DNA of 20,457 nt, from assembly GCA_003427395.1 (NCBI GenBank), contig BFEA01000041.1, forward strand, positions 2,833,963 through 2,854,419, written 5' to 3'. Shown here piece after piece: positions 1 to 9,900 of this stretch (the stretch's first letter is position 1; every line of letters starts with the position of its first letter). The translations under genes and the position numbers were made by a program. The DNA comes from Chara braunii (Eukaryota; Streptophyta; Charophyceae; Charales; Characeae). The notes below the pieces were generated by a model that had not been told where the DNA came from, searched no databases, and worked only from the letters and a program-made list of their open reading frames with translations.

Positions 1-50
<50 letters not shown>
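1..50. repeat. (AG)25 microsatellite
   Basis: An uninterrupted AG dinucleotide run opens the window and probably continues beyond it. The opposite polarity, (CT)n, closes the window at 20411-20457, and similar arrays recur inside, so AG/CT is the dominant simple repeat of this locus. Confidence 0.98.
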
Positions 51-51
<1 letters not shown>

Positions 52-900
52 AACCGTTCTGTATAGATATGCATGTCGTCGCGACATGCATACATCAACA
101 CCTTCCCACGATGTGACGATCCCGCAGGACGTCAACCAACCGCGACATGCGCCGCGACGTGACACGTGGGAACTCAGACGAGCACGACGACCCGGTACCG
201 TCGCGCCCCATCTCGTTGTGTAGTGGCGGTAATGGCGAAGTGACGTGGCTTGCACGAAACCACCGCGTCGTTTCAGCCGCTGTAAACCGACGGCACGGAA
301 AAAATGAGAAAAAAAAAAAAAAAAAAAAAAAAAGCATTGCAGAACGAAAGTGAAAACAATCCGAAAAGATATGCAAACAAATACAAAAAAAAACAAAAGC
401 AAAATTGAAAAAAAAAAACAAATATTCTGTTCGTTTGTCCGGATCCGTGAACATGGACATCGTGTTGCAACGACGTCATTCCTTACTACCGGCCCTACCG
501 GGTCCCACATTCTAAACGGCATGTCGGGATGAGACTCGGTAGGCCGCGAAAAACCGGTCGTCCGACCAAAAAACAGCGACCGCGACATACAGGTCGTCCG
601 AGGGTTTTCGACGGCGGGGGGACCTGTGGTTTAACAAACCAGAACATATCCATGTATATACTATATATTAAGATGGCGAGACTCTCTCTCCTGCATAACA
701 ACGAGAAAATCCACCCTAGGGCGTAGAAGCCGGTACGATGCTTTGATTGTAAAGGACTTTAACTTTTGTGGTTTGTGACTCGTACTTGCCCTCCATTGTC
801 ATTCCTCCGAGTCTATACGACGTGCGGGGATAGGGAGCTGGGGAAAATAAACTTTCCATCCCTTGGATGATGAGAATACAACACCCTGACTTTATACATC
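51..900. other. Intergenic stretch with a palindrome and a poly-A run; no gene recognised
   Basis: Short reading frames here are low-complexity or unsupported. Visible structure: a palindrome at 68-92 with two 11-base arms (TATGCATGTCG and its complement) around TCG; a run of about 25 A at 309-333 followed by further A-rich sequence to about 420; and GGTCGTCCGA repeated at about 557 and 592, 35 bp apart. I cannot link these to a transposon family. Confidence 0.6.
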
Positions 901-1082
901 ATATCTCGAGGGAAAAATTGAATCTTACCCGGAGTTGTCCGAGCAAGGGTGTATCCTCATGAAGATGACAAATATTAACTAAGGCACCTTCTGGGTGCAC
1001 ATCTATCATCTGGCCAATTACTTGAGCTCCCTCTGGTTGTACAGCGAAAACCCAATCCGCAGGCAATAGCACCGACGCCTTC
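899..1082 (-). pseudogene. Unidentified coding-like fragment beyond the truncated foldback copy
   Basis: The minus strand stays open for about 60 codons with ordinary composition (a segment reading GQMIDVHPEGALVNICHLHE) and no low complexity. In position it lies where the gypsy RT would be expected, but I recognise no RT motif. It could be diverged pol sequence or unrelated DNA joined by a deletion. No start or end can be defined. Confidence 0.25.
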
Positions 1083-1184
1083 CTTAAAGTGGAATGAGAT
1101 TTTTTAAGATGGAATAAAATTTTCAAATTTAAAATGTAATTTTACTATAAAATGATTATTTATTTTTCGGATTTTTTTTTGTTG
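1083..1184 (-). mobile_element. Truncated third copy of the 521-bp CAAC/GTTG foldback family
   Basis: Read on the minus strand from 1184, the sequence begins CAACAAAAAAAAA and then follows the first ~100 bases of the complete copies at 15734 and 16561. The shared blocks include AATAATCATT, TAAAATTAC and ATTCCATCTTAAAAAAT. Similarity stops near 1083, so the distal ~420 bp are missing. The intact terminus abuts the gypsy pre-RT linker at 1185, and the expected gypsy RT does not follow on the other side. The fragment therefore marks an insertion followed by a deletion. Because the family is itself palindromic, strand is assigned only from similarity to the left end. Confidence 0.75.
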
Positions 1185-1354
1185 GAAAAATATAGGGGAA
1201 AAACGTCACGCTCCTCTCGAATCAGGTCACGAACGGCGGGTTTTAAATCGGTCATGAACCACGTGAGTTCCACAGTGTTTGCGTTAGCATGAGACGTATG
1301 TGTGGACTCGCTAGCGCACAGCGGAGGAACATGAGATGTCGAAGGGGTATTCAT
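1185..1354 (-). pseudogene. Ty3/gypsy pol: linker just before reverse transcriptase (truncated)
   Basis: The minus-strand translation contains PAVRDLIREERDVFP. This resembles the short conserved block that precedes the RT of Ty3/gypsy polyproteins, a helix ending in 'DVFP'. The open frame stops 2-3 codons later at the terminus of the foldback fragment at 1184, and no RT motifs follow. Upstream on the same strand (higher coordinates) are protease-like and gag-like segments in the expected order. Motif recognition is by eye, from a short stretch. Confidence 0.55.
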
Positions 1355-1633
1355 CGGCTAAAGAGTGGATGTAGAAATGAGAGTCGCGCCGATGGAGGAA
1401 GGGTCAGGGGGATCGGGTTCCAAAGAGATGAGCTCACCTTTGGACAGAGTAGATCGTTGTGAAGAAGATCCATGACGATCACCACCGAGCTGAAGGTGAT
1501 GTATCCCGACGTATGAAGTGAACAAATTGGTGAGGAGAAGCGAAAGTGATGTCTGGGTGTCACCTGGGAAAAAGGTCGGGAGGGGTGTGACCCATGGTGC
1601 CAAGAAATGGGACGTGATAGGTCTTACCACACT

Positions 1634-2123
1634 TCATTTTGGGAATGAGTGTCTTGGTCGTCCATATTCGGTCTCTGTGTCATGGAACTTGTGAGACCAA
1701 GGAATGCCAAGGATCCTGTCTCCCGCACGTCTACGTCTGCGGAGGAACGGTAGCGTCGAGGCGCCTGGGTACAATCCGATGGCTAGAGGATGAGGGAAAA
1801 GTGGAGGTTGGGGATTGTACGATCGAAGAAGCACTACATTTTGTTATCTTTGAAGGTAACAGAGATAGAAGAGCGGGACTCGGAGGTAGCTAGATAGCTT
1901 CCTCAACCGTGCGAGGGTGAACGAAATCCCCCTGGGAGCCGGAGTCCCATAAAGCGCGGTATACCCTCATAGATGTTCCAAGGCGAATAAGAATGAAGAT
2001 GAGGGTACGATCAGGGTCAGGGAGCAAAGCGAGAGGATAACACAGAACGTTTACGTGTCTTTTAGGTCGCTCTCGACGAGCTTGAAGAATGTTTAAATCC
2101 AGGATTATATGACACAATTGCAT
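1634..2123 (-). pseudogene. Ty3/gypsy retropepsin-like aspartic protease, frameshifted
   Basis: A minus-strand segment (1890-2123) contains the active-site-like string ALWDSGSQGDFV, the D-S/T-G motif of retroviral-type proteases in its usual A-L-x-D-S-G context. About 60-80 residues downstream and in another frame (1634-1740) is DRILGIPWSHKFHD. This matches the second conserved protease block, I-L-G-x-x-W, typical of Ty3/gypsy elements. The two blocks lie in different frames with stops between them, so the gene is dead. The order gag, protease, RT linker along the minus strand supports a gypsy assignment rather than copia. Confidence 0.7.
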
Positions 2124-2361
2124 CGTAAGTCACCAGTTGAGTGCTACAGTGAGTTATGCGAATGGAGCAATGCGTGGGACATCTCGGAGGGGAAGGGCTG
2201 GATGCGGTGGTCTGTTGTGGGGCAAATGGTACCTCGACAGACGGCGAGGTAGAGAGAATTGTGTATGTCGTGTCCTAAGGATCCTCTAGTGTGGTAGCCA
2301 AAAAGGCAAACCACGACTCGGTGGTCGGGAAGCCGACTTCGTGTAAGGCCTCAACGGTACA

Positions 2362-3027
2362 CTACACCATCGTTAGCTGGATGAAACTGGTCGGGGCGGG
2401 GCCGGGAGGGGGGGGTTGAGATCGACATTGATCGAAAATGTCAACATAGTGCCGATCAAGGGCGGCATGGTATGCACATCGTGAGGAGGTGTGTTTATTT
2501 TGGCAGCAACGAACTTTAAGGCAACAACGACGGGCTTTGAGGGCGACACACTCGTTATGGGATAGGTCTCCACGAGGAGGGACGAAACCCTGCGGGAGGT
2601 CCGCCTGAGGAATGGCAAACATGCGGGCATCAGCCAGTGCAAGTCGATTGCGAGCACGGCCCATGGCGGACATCGCCATCTGCAAGTTGTCAAGCCATCG
2701 GGACAATCTCGTCATCCACATGGTATTGGATGACTCCCGAAGCTCGAGGTCCTTGGGGGCGTCCCCAAGGGTACGGTCGGCCTTGTCGTAGAGTCGTCGT
2801 CGTACTCGAATGGACTGTAGCGCGGAGAGAATGACACTCCAAGTTGAGATGAGCGGCGAAATTAGACGACAAAAGAGGAACGGGCTCGAATGGTGCCGCG
2901 TGACTGGGTGGTGACGGTGGGTCGCAAAGAGGACGAGGAATCGAAGAAGCGACTTTGCATCCTTTGCTACTGTCGAGCAGCCTCGTAGGCGTGCTCTGTG
3001 GATGCAAATGACATTGTCTGTTTCCAA
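2362..3027 (-). pseudogene. Downstream gag region of the Ty3/gypsy element
   Basis: The minus strand is open for 221 codons. Several frames contribute plausible gag-like pieces, so the original frame is uncertain. The C-terminal part has clustered Cys and His (ECVALKARRCCLKVRCC), but I cannot fit them to a clean CCHC knuckle. The region joins the capsid-like part at 2970-3530 to the protease. Composition is Arg/Ala/Pro-rich, as expected of a gag nucleocapsid spacer. Several indels are likely. Confidence 0.45.
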
Positions 3028-3530
3028 AGCTCTATGCGGTAATTAAGCGGGAGACCGGTGAAAAACTTATCGGTGATAAGACCCTCTGGTAGGAGCGTCT
3101 CATCGGAAATGAGGGTAGCTCGTCAAACACCCGGATGTGATGGTCCACGTTTATCGGTGTGGAGGACCCGGACCATCGGGTCTGGGTGACCCTATCTAGG
3201 TGTCGGTCCCATCGTGTCGAGCGCCATAGCGGTTCCAAAGGAAGGCGGTGAGGTTCGTGAAAAAGAGAGTCTCACCTGTGCGAGTACGATGGGTATAATA
3301 GCTCTCCCATTGCAGTGAAAACGCCGCCTCGCAATTTAGTTGCGAGCAAAGAGTGCCACTGCTCCTGACTAATTTTCGTCAATGTTAGTGCACGCTTGAC
3401 TGTCGGCAACCAATGCGACACACGAAGTGTACCATGGTAGTTGTATGTCCGACAGGCGCGCAAGTGGGGGACCATTGTACTGACGACGAGAGGAGAGAGG
3501 CTGAGATGGCTGCACTGCGGCGACACACGT
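2970..3530 (-). pseudogene. Ty3/gypsy gag, capsid (retrotrans_gag-like) region
   Basis: Two pieces in different minus-strand frames read as one capsid domain. At about 3285-3425 is HWLPTVKRALTLTKISQEQW followed by LRGGV, matching the gag pattern of a spaced W, A-L, Q-W and L-x-G positions. At about 2975-3110 is GLITDKFFTGLPLNYRIELW, matching the later block 'F..GL....R'. Known function: the capsid packages element RNA into virus-like particles. A frameshift near 3230 separates the pieces, so this is a pseudogene. Confidence 0.65.
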
Positions 3531-4650
3531 CGGGGTCGGTGCAGGGATGAAAGTCAATGACAACCTGTGGGTTGTAGTTATTGGTAGAAGGTTCAGTAGA
3601 GGTGGAGAAAACGACCGCAGCCAGGTATGACGGAGTGGCGAGGTAGGAAGGTGGAGGCGGAGGAGGAGGTTGAGAGAAGCGAGCCCCTGCAAGACGAAAG
3701 TGGAAGGAGCAGTGGAGGAAAGTGAAGAGTGAGGCTATCTCAGGGTGAGCATCTCCGCCTGAAGCTGTACCACGGTGGCCTGCAAGGTGGCCCCTCGCTG
3801 CGTGTGCGGGGTCGAGGTGGAGGAGTCGGAGAGGGTACCCTAGCGTGGGGAGGAGTAACGAATTGTAGGGAGCCCTGATGTGGGAGTGAGGAGATAAGAG
3901 GAGGAGGGAGGGCTCCAAATCGTAGTGTCACGACCGGTGCAAGAAGCTGGTAAGCAACACCGGCATGGGTAGATGAAAATTTCCGGCCAAATACCGGTAT
4001 CTAGGAGGCAACACCTACGGTAGTGGTTGAAGCGGCAGGGGCGGCGAAGGCCCATGGATGTGCCTCAATAGACGGTATGGTATGGGCGGCAGCAACACTC
4101 ACCACTGCAGAGTGGAAGTGCACGGGAGAGGAGAAACCACCACGTCTCCATATCTGGAGTCGTGGAGAATCGCGCTAACAGTCGATAGGGGATGGAGTGT
4201 GAGAGCAATGGGGGGAACGATGGGGAGATCCCTTGAGGCGGTTGACGTGAAGGGCGAGCGCATTGAGTTGCCCCTGTATGGGTCCATGTGCATCGAGGCG
4301 CACTTGCATTGGTGCGATGAGGACCGCGAGGGTGGTTTCAAGGTTTATAGGGGCCTGACCGAGAGTTGTTGACTGACGTGGTGCCTGAGTGATGGATGGC
4401 GCCGCAACGATCTCGTCGGAAGTACTCTCGTCCATGTGCGGCGGATGGATGAAAGTAGACATGGCGAGAGGTGAAGAAGAGGTGGGGAAAAAGATGAATT
4501 GGTATGTTGAGAAAGAGATCCACCAGTGAGAGCGAAGGAATCACAGGAGCGGAGTGGGTAGTCATCACTTGGTGTGCTCCGTGACCAGCGGTTCGCACGT
4601 GAGAGGGTGGTGCGAAGCCCGTTAAGGGGAGAAGATCCATTGGGGTCCAC
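3530..4650 (-). pseudogene. Probable N-terminal gag of the Ty3/gypsy element, Pro/Ser-rich, heavily shifted
   Basis: The minus strand carries overlapping open segments rich in Pro, Ser, Thr and His (for example 3385-3918 and 4175-4650). At 4250-4400 there is a helix-like stretch, INLETTLAVLIAPMQVRLDA, typical of N-terminal gag. No conserved enzyme motif is visible. It lies immediately upstream of the capsid-like domain on the same strand, which is the main reason for the call. The exact start cannot be fixed; ATGs at about 4650 and 4462 are candidates. Confidence 0.4.
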
Positions 4651-4689
4651 GGTACCCGATGGGAGGAGGCAGGAGAGGAGGGGGGTTAG

Positions 4690-5455
4690 GAGAACCTTAA
4701 GCCCTATAAAAACCCTAAGAAAACCCTAACCGGAGTTTGGGGGGCTAGGGTAGAGTAGCGGCGCCCTAATCAAGAAAAGAAAATAACAACCATGGAGGAG
4801 AAGGGGAAAAAAAGAATAAATAAATACTGAAATTTGAAGATAAAAATAAATAAATAAATAAATAAAATTTTAGAATTTTTAGCAGCATTTTCGTACCCCC
4901 CAAGGGGTTGAAAAATATGACAAGAGGAAGGAGAGACCAAGAGAAGCACATTAAGTTTTAAAATGTCACAAATTAAAAATTTAAGAAAAATAATAATAAT
5001 AATAAATAAATAAAAAAGGTGGAGGAAAGTGAAGAAAAAACGAAGTTTTGATTTTTTTTTTAATTTTCGACAGCATTTCGTTACCCCCATGGGGTCAACG
5101 TGTGTTGTGAAAAAAAATGATTCAGTAAAATTAGAAGATTTCGACAGCACTTCGCTACCCGCAAAGGGTTAAAATGTGTTGGAAAAAGACTAAGTAGAGA
5201 AAACAGAAATTTAGTCCGCACTTTGTTACTCCCAAGGGGTCAAAATGTGCACTAGAAGCAATAATGACTAAATCATAAGAAGATATGGAGGAGCTGCAGA
5301 AAAAAATTAAATTTTTAAAATAAATAAATATAAAATAAAATAAATTAGAAAATGAAAAAAAAATAGGGAATAAGATAATTCGAATTTTTTTTAGAGAAAC
5401 CGGAAATTTAAATAAAAAAGACAGACAAAAGAGAAAAAACATAAAAATTTGAAGT
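4690..5455 (-). repeat. AT-rich region with four diverged copies of a ~42-bp motif
   Basis: Four direct copies of a motif centred on an imperfect palindrome (ACCCCCAAGGGGT) occur at about 4880-4920, 5065-5104, 5139-5181 and 5210-5252. The shared pattern is TT(CGA)CAGCA, TTCGTTACC, CCCAAGGGGT, then AAAATGTG. The 31-196 bp between copies is A-rich filler (TAAATAAATA and similar). The array sits just upstream, on the minus strand, of the gypsy gag remnant, so it could be that element's leader. No LTR or primer-binding site was found here to prove it. No gene. Confidence 0.7.
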
Positions 5456-5870
5456 CGGGGGGGAGGAGGAGAAATGAAAAAGTGATGAAGAAAGAGAGAA
5501 ATATGTGAGAAAGATAAAAAGATTGAAGTGGGAGGTATGAGAGATGATGGGGCTGTGGTTGGGGGAGGGAAGGGGGAGAGGAGGATGAGAGAATGTGAGA
5601 TAAAGGGATGGGAAAGGTGGAGAGGAGAAGGAAAAATTAGTGGAAGAGGGTGAATAAGGAGGAGAGGGGAGAAAGAGATGGTGGAAGATTATTGAAGAGG
5701 TAAGGGTATGAGATAATATTGGGAAGGAGAGGAGAGAAGTAGGAATAAGAAGAGAGAAGAGTGAGGTAGGATGAGGGAGTACTGATACAGTTAGGAAAAA
5801 TGATTAGATGGTGGAGGGGAGAGAGAGAGAGGGGAGGTGGGAGAGTACGTTAGTGAAAGAGAGGTGATAC
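5455..5870 (+). repeat. ~400-bp purine-rich, nearly C-free strand
   Basis: The plus strand is almost entirely G, A and some T (GAGG, GGAGA, AAGATAAAAAG blocks), with C appearing only sporadically until the boundary at about 5872. It is not a simple tandem repeat. Long homopurine tracts can adopt triplex (H-DNA) structure, or be degraded GA microsatellite; both are inference. No gene. Confidence 0.75.
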
Positions 5871-5873
5871 CAT

Positions 5874-6240
5874 GCTCTTGGTTGGCCAAGAGCAAACAAG
5901 ATCACAAAGATCCACAGGATCTTGTCCTTTAAGGTGTTGGTGGATTGTAACTACAGCAAGAAAAATAATAATAACAATAATTTAGGGTTGGTTGGGATCT
6001 TGATCAGCCAACCCGATTGCATTGTCGAGTTGCCCCTTGGCCACGAGGCCTTCCGTGCTACCAAACTACCACTGCAGCAGTAGGAAACAATAATAATAGT
6101 AAGTATATGGGGTTGCTGAGATCTTGATCAGCCACTCAGATCCCACTGTAGTGCAGCCCCCTAACCAGGGGGGTCTTCAAGATCTTCAGCAAACCGCCAT
6201 GTGGCACTACAGGTTGTCACCAGTCATGTGCGCAGCGACA
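5874..6240. repeat. Two (possibly three) tandem copies of a ~124-bp unit with hairpins
   Basis: GATCTTGATCAGCCA occurs at 5996 and 6120 (offset 124). It is preceded in both cases by an AATAATAATA-type tract and followed by a ...GCCCC... and CTAC..TGCAG/GGCACTACAG-type end. A less similar earlier unit may begin at 5874 with the hairpin GCTCTTGG-TTGG-CCAAGAGC (5874-5893). The repeat core can fold in each copy, with GGG/CCC in the first and GAG/CTC in the second. No gene. Confidence 0.65.
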
Positions 6241-7280
6241 GGAGCCACGAGGAGGGGGGGAGGAAATAATTATTGTCGCTCGCTGACAGGGGAGGGGGGG
6301 GTTGCCGTACCACTCTTCAACACCAACGTGCCACAGTATCAACTCATATTGTGATTTTGGCCAGTGTGTTACAGCACTGGCCACACACGGGCACGAGCAG
6401 CAGCTGCCCAGGTTTAAACCCTACAGTCTTCCCCCGAACAAAACGCACATTTATACTATTCAACTTTCCCAAAAAAAGTTGAATTCTCAGAGTTTCCCCC
6501 TCAAATCCAAATAGTACGGACGTTGAAATAGTACACACGTATGTTTTATTCGAACAGTACGCACATATGTTTTATTTGAACAAACGGGTGTTCTATTCGA
6601 ATCACTGTGGACAGGTGTTTCGCTCAGGAGTCAGGTGTGACCCTCGTTTTCTGCCAGCGCCATACATTGATTTGCGGGGAGTTTGAATGGCCTGAGGCAG
6701 CTTGTTAAAAAATTGTCTAAGTCAATCCTTGACACGGTTTAGACACTTAAGGGAGAGAGAAAGGGGGGTGGAGGGGAAGCACTTGACCTTAATCTTTGGG
6801 ATGACTTTTTGTGCAATGTTTGATGTGCAATGCATCATTTTTTATTTTATTTTCCCTTCAAAGTTAAAATTTCATTACTTGAAAGGCAACTTAGAGGCGG
6901 GGGTCCTCTGCATCACATCCCGGAATAGATATTTTTTTTTTTTTTTTTTTGCATTTCACTTGCTCAAATCTATATGTGGGGAGCTGCACATGTTGGAACC
7001 CGGTTTAGCGTCTCATACCAAACATCATTCCAAACAGTTCAAAAGTGCAACTTTTAGGCCTCTTCACACTATCCACGACGTCAGGTGACAGTCTTAGACA
7101 ACCAAAACCAAACCATTTTACTAGAAACATCATCTAGCTTAGCTTACAGTCTGAAGAGCTTGCAGGTCCTTCTGCAGAGACCCAAGCAGCTCTCTGGTTG
7201 CTGTAACTTTGAAATTCCCTAATCGGAAGTTTGAGCTTGAAGCAATCCTACAACTTCAGCACATAGAAACCGTCCACACC
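6240..7280. other. Intergenic stretch with a small repeat element (6422-6600) and a T19 tract
   Basis: No protein homology recognised. 6422-6448 is an inverted copy (25 of 27 bases) of 14614-14640. It is followed by TTCAACTTT...AAAGTTGAA (about 6458-6483) and repeats of ATGTTTTATT(C/T)GAACA at about 6541-6590. A T19 run lies at 6932-6950. This is probably the remains of a small non-autonomous element next to the LINE. Confidence 0.5.
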
Positions 7281-7282
7281 AC

Positions 7283-7834
7283 CTATCACCGCCAATATAC
7301 CTACAAAGATCAGTGCGACAAGGGGACCCCATAACACCGCTTCTATTCGTAATAGTGATGGAGGCCCTGGCCTCGCTGATCAGATCTCACCCCAGCATTA
7401 GCAAAGTGCCAATCCCTGATATCCCCAGTCATCTCATCCCTGTGACTTCACTATTTGCGGATGACCTTACAATGCTCATACCAACAGACCCCGAGAGCTT
7501 ATGTGCCCTCACGCACGTCATTCACTTATTTTTGCTAGCGGCTGATATGAAAGTCAACTGGGGTTCTAAAACGGAAGGTTGGTGGCTCCATCCCCAGGGA
7601 GAGATCCCACCCCTCCACCCGACTGTTGGGTGGGCTCGGAAGGAAGATGCCATCAAAATCCTTGGGGTGAGACTCACTGGGCTCGGGCCTCCACATGATC
7701 ACGGGGATATGTTAGTCAACATGGCAATAGACCGACTGGCAAAATGGGAGGGGTTACACAATTCTCTGGTGGGGCGGGCTCTCGCAATAAATAATGCGAT
7801 ATTAGCGGCCATCTGGTACAAACTCGCGGTCTAG
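7283..7834 (+). pseudogene. LINE (non-LTR retrotransposon) reverse transcriptase, 5'-truncated
   Basis: The frame through 7313 reads YLQRSVRQGDPITPLLFVIV, the RT block 'RGVRQGDPLSP.LF' of LINEs. It is followed by SLFADDLTML, with the catalytic FADD at 7454-7465, and then ILGVRL and a W..L...GRALAINNAIL segment typical of the RT thumb. The palm motif with the first catalytic Asp and any AP-endonuclease domain are absent; stops appear just upstream near 7250, consistent with 5' truncation during target-primed insertion. TAG ends the frame at 7832, but LINE-like sequence continues downstream. It is most like plant-type L1/zf-RVT LINEs. It cannot be active. Confidence 0.9.
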
Positions 7835-9017
7835 TCTGACCGCTGAAGAAAAAACAATATACCAGGCTGAGAAAAGTGTTGGTCATGTACCTATGGAAGA
7901 ATAGCGCCATGGACCAAGGGTGTGTGCATTGAGTTGGGAAACCCTCACCCAACCAAGGTCCAAAGGGGGGTTGGGGATACTAGACCCAGAGAGGGAGAGC
8001 GAAGCCTTAATCTTCAAGGTCCTGGTTAGATTACTCATGGGGAATGACATTTCATGGGTCCTCCTGGCTTGCTTGCAGATTGCCACCCTGGCCTCGGAAT
8101 CGTATACAGCAAACACTCTACATCCCTTCCGGTGGTTGACAAACAAGCACTGGTCGATTGCAGCCCCCTTGCGAAAAACGCAAGCGGACACCTCGGCAGA
8201 AGCAGCAAGGATGGACCTGCCCTTAGACCCCCTTTGGCCCTGTATGCTCAAACTGTGGAGGGTACGTAGTCCTCAGCAGAAACAGCCCCCCAACAGATGG
8301 CACAATATGTGGAGACAACCGCTCTTTGGCAATCCCTGCGTACTGGATGAGGATGGCGGCCCATTCTCACTATCAACAAATTCACCCTGGCTTACTTGTG
8401 CAAAAAAAGGCATTTTCACGGTGGGGGACCTGCGGGACTCGCACAAAGGAGACTGGGCCACGGTAGACCAGCTACAGATCAAGTTGAAATATGCCAAAAA
8501 TGTGGAGGACAGAGCTGTCGAACTGAGGAAAACCCTCCCCTTGACGTGGCGGCAGGCCCTCAAATAGGGTCCCACAGTACGCCAAGACGATTGGGTGATT
8601 AGGTACGCAGACCTGCCCCTCCCGCTCACAGTATTTAGGGTCCAACAAAACAAAGTTGGGGTGTGCTCATTGGACGCCTATGAGCCTGACCTACCTGGAG
8701 CCAGATTTTCCAAACTAGCTCGAAAGGAAAATTTGGACGCCAATGAGGGCTGGGTGGGCCTCATTCGTATATGTGTGGTGGGGGACCACCAGGAGGGCTT
8801 CTTTGTGTATGAGCCCACGATACCGCTGGCCAGGTTACCTTTCGACCCGGGGGAATGGGAGTGGCCCGGGTCAAAACCAATGCACATATGGGACTACTCG
8901 GTCAAAGGGGGTTACAAAGCCTCCAGCCCACCGCCAACAATCGACCATATGCTATCCAACAGATGGACACGGGACTCATCTGTGGACTCGCATTTGGTGG
9001 AGAGTTTGCCATCATGA
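7835..9017 (+). pseudogene. LINE ORF2, region between RT and C-terminal zinc finger
   Basis: After the stop at 7832, an open frame from 7920 to 8567 starts with ALSWETLTQPRSKGGLGILD, the conserved 'W..v..PK..GGLGI.d' block found downstream of LINE RTs (GGLG at 7965-7976). It continues with Trp-rich sequence. A stop at 8565 is followed by a second open frame, 8595-9017, that appears to continue the same protein (WDYSVKGGYKA near its end, resembling the 'G.YSVKSaY' block before zf-RVT). At least two frame breaks exist. This is old but clearly one LINE copy with 7283-7834. Confidence 0.8.
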
Positions 9018-9900
9018 TGGCCAAAGTACTCCAAGATCATGCCTACGAATCTCAGAGCACTACAATGGCAAATCCTCCACCGTTGTCTGCCCACACTGGA
9101 CTGGCTAACGTCAAGAACATACCTTGAGCAGAGGGGCTGTTGTCCCCCATCTGCACTTACCGTGGCAGATCCTCGCCTCCGGCCCAGGCAACAGAGGAGC
9201 ATTGCTTGTTAGCCTGCCCAATGGTCGCCCAATTGTGGAGGTGGTGGGACTCGGCATTCCACGCCCTTACAGGCTGCCACATCCCATGGGATATTGGCCT
9301 CCTGTTGCTTTGACAAAAAACACCACCTCATGGCGAAATGATCTCTCTTTGCCACCAACATTTTCTCTTATATGAGGTTGCAAGGACTCATGCTGGCTTG
9401 GAGAGCTAGATGCTCTTATCAACAGAAAAGCCACCAATTTGGGTTACATCAAGCACAACAAGCTATGGAGGCATGAAAAGCTTTTATCACGGATTATCGG
9501 GAAGAGAAGGAGTCCGTGGCGAAGGAAGCCATCCGCGAATCCTACTGCCACCTCTGGCAGGACCCGTCCAAATTGTTTTCTGAATTGGTTGCCGCCTACA
9601 ACATTCGATGGAAGCCATGTAGGACATCGAAGACATCCTGGCAAAGAAAACTCTCAAGTGACTTTGAAGTCCCCTTCCTCCCGACTAACTTCGTATTGGT
9701 GCCCGATCACCAGCCCGCCCCCCCCCCTGTCTTCCCTATCCCCCCGCGGACAGCTGCAGTCACCGCCCTCGCCTCCCCAGTCGTTGCCCCTACTCCTGCC
9801 ACCCCCCCCCAACTGCCCCTCCCCCCGCCGCCTCCCCTTCACTTCGTCCTTCACCCGCCCTTCCCTTCCAACCCCTCTTCATCCCCCTTCACCTAAACTT
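9018..9900 (+). pseudogene. LINE ORF2 zf-RVT domain and C-terminus, frameshifted
   Basis: One frame at about 9024-9150 reads LRALQWQILHRCLPTLDWLT followed by CCPP, matching the start of the zf-RVT domain (W...h..LPT...L). After a shift, 9194-9235 reads EEHCLLACPMVAQLWRWW, its second half (E-H-C...C-P...LW). A further segment, 9516-9655, holds RESYCHLWQDPSKLFSEL. The segment 9710-9900 is C-rich (CCCCCC runs) and Pro-rich in translation, and may be a 3' untranslated tract. The zinc ligands are partly lost to frameshift. Confidence 0.75.

Noticed and set aside
1639-1893. An 84-codon plus-strand frame with several Cys
   Set aside because: It is antisense to the gypsy protease region, which has recognisable motifs on the minus strand.
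5155-5252. The spaced repeats at 4880-5252 as a CRISPR array
   Set aside because: Only four diverged units, uneven A-rich spacers of 31-196 bp, and a eukaryotic transposon setting.
4766-5442. Minus-strand frames rich in Phe, Leu and Ile that look like membrane segments
   Set aside because: They come from A-rich DNA and the repeated 42-bp motif; the hydrophobicity is compositional.
8273-8653. A 126-codon minus-strand frame
   Set aside because: It is antisense to the LINE C-terminal region.
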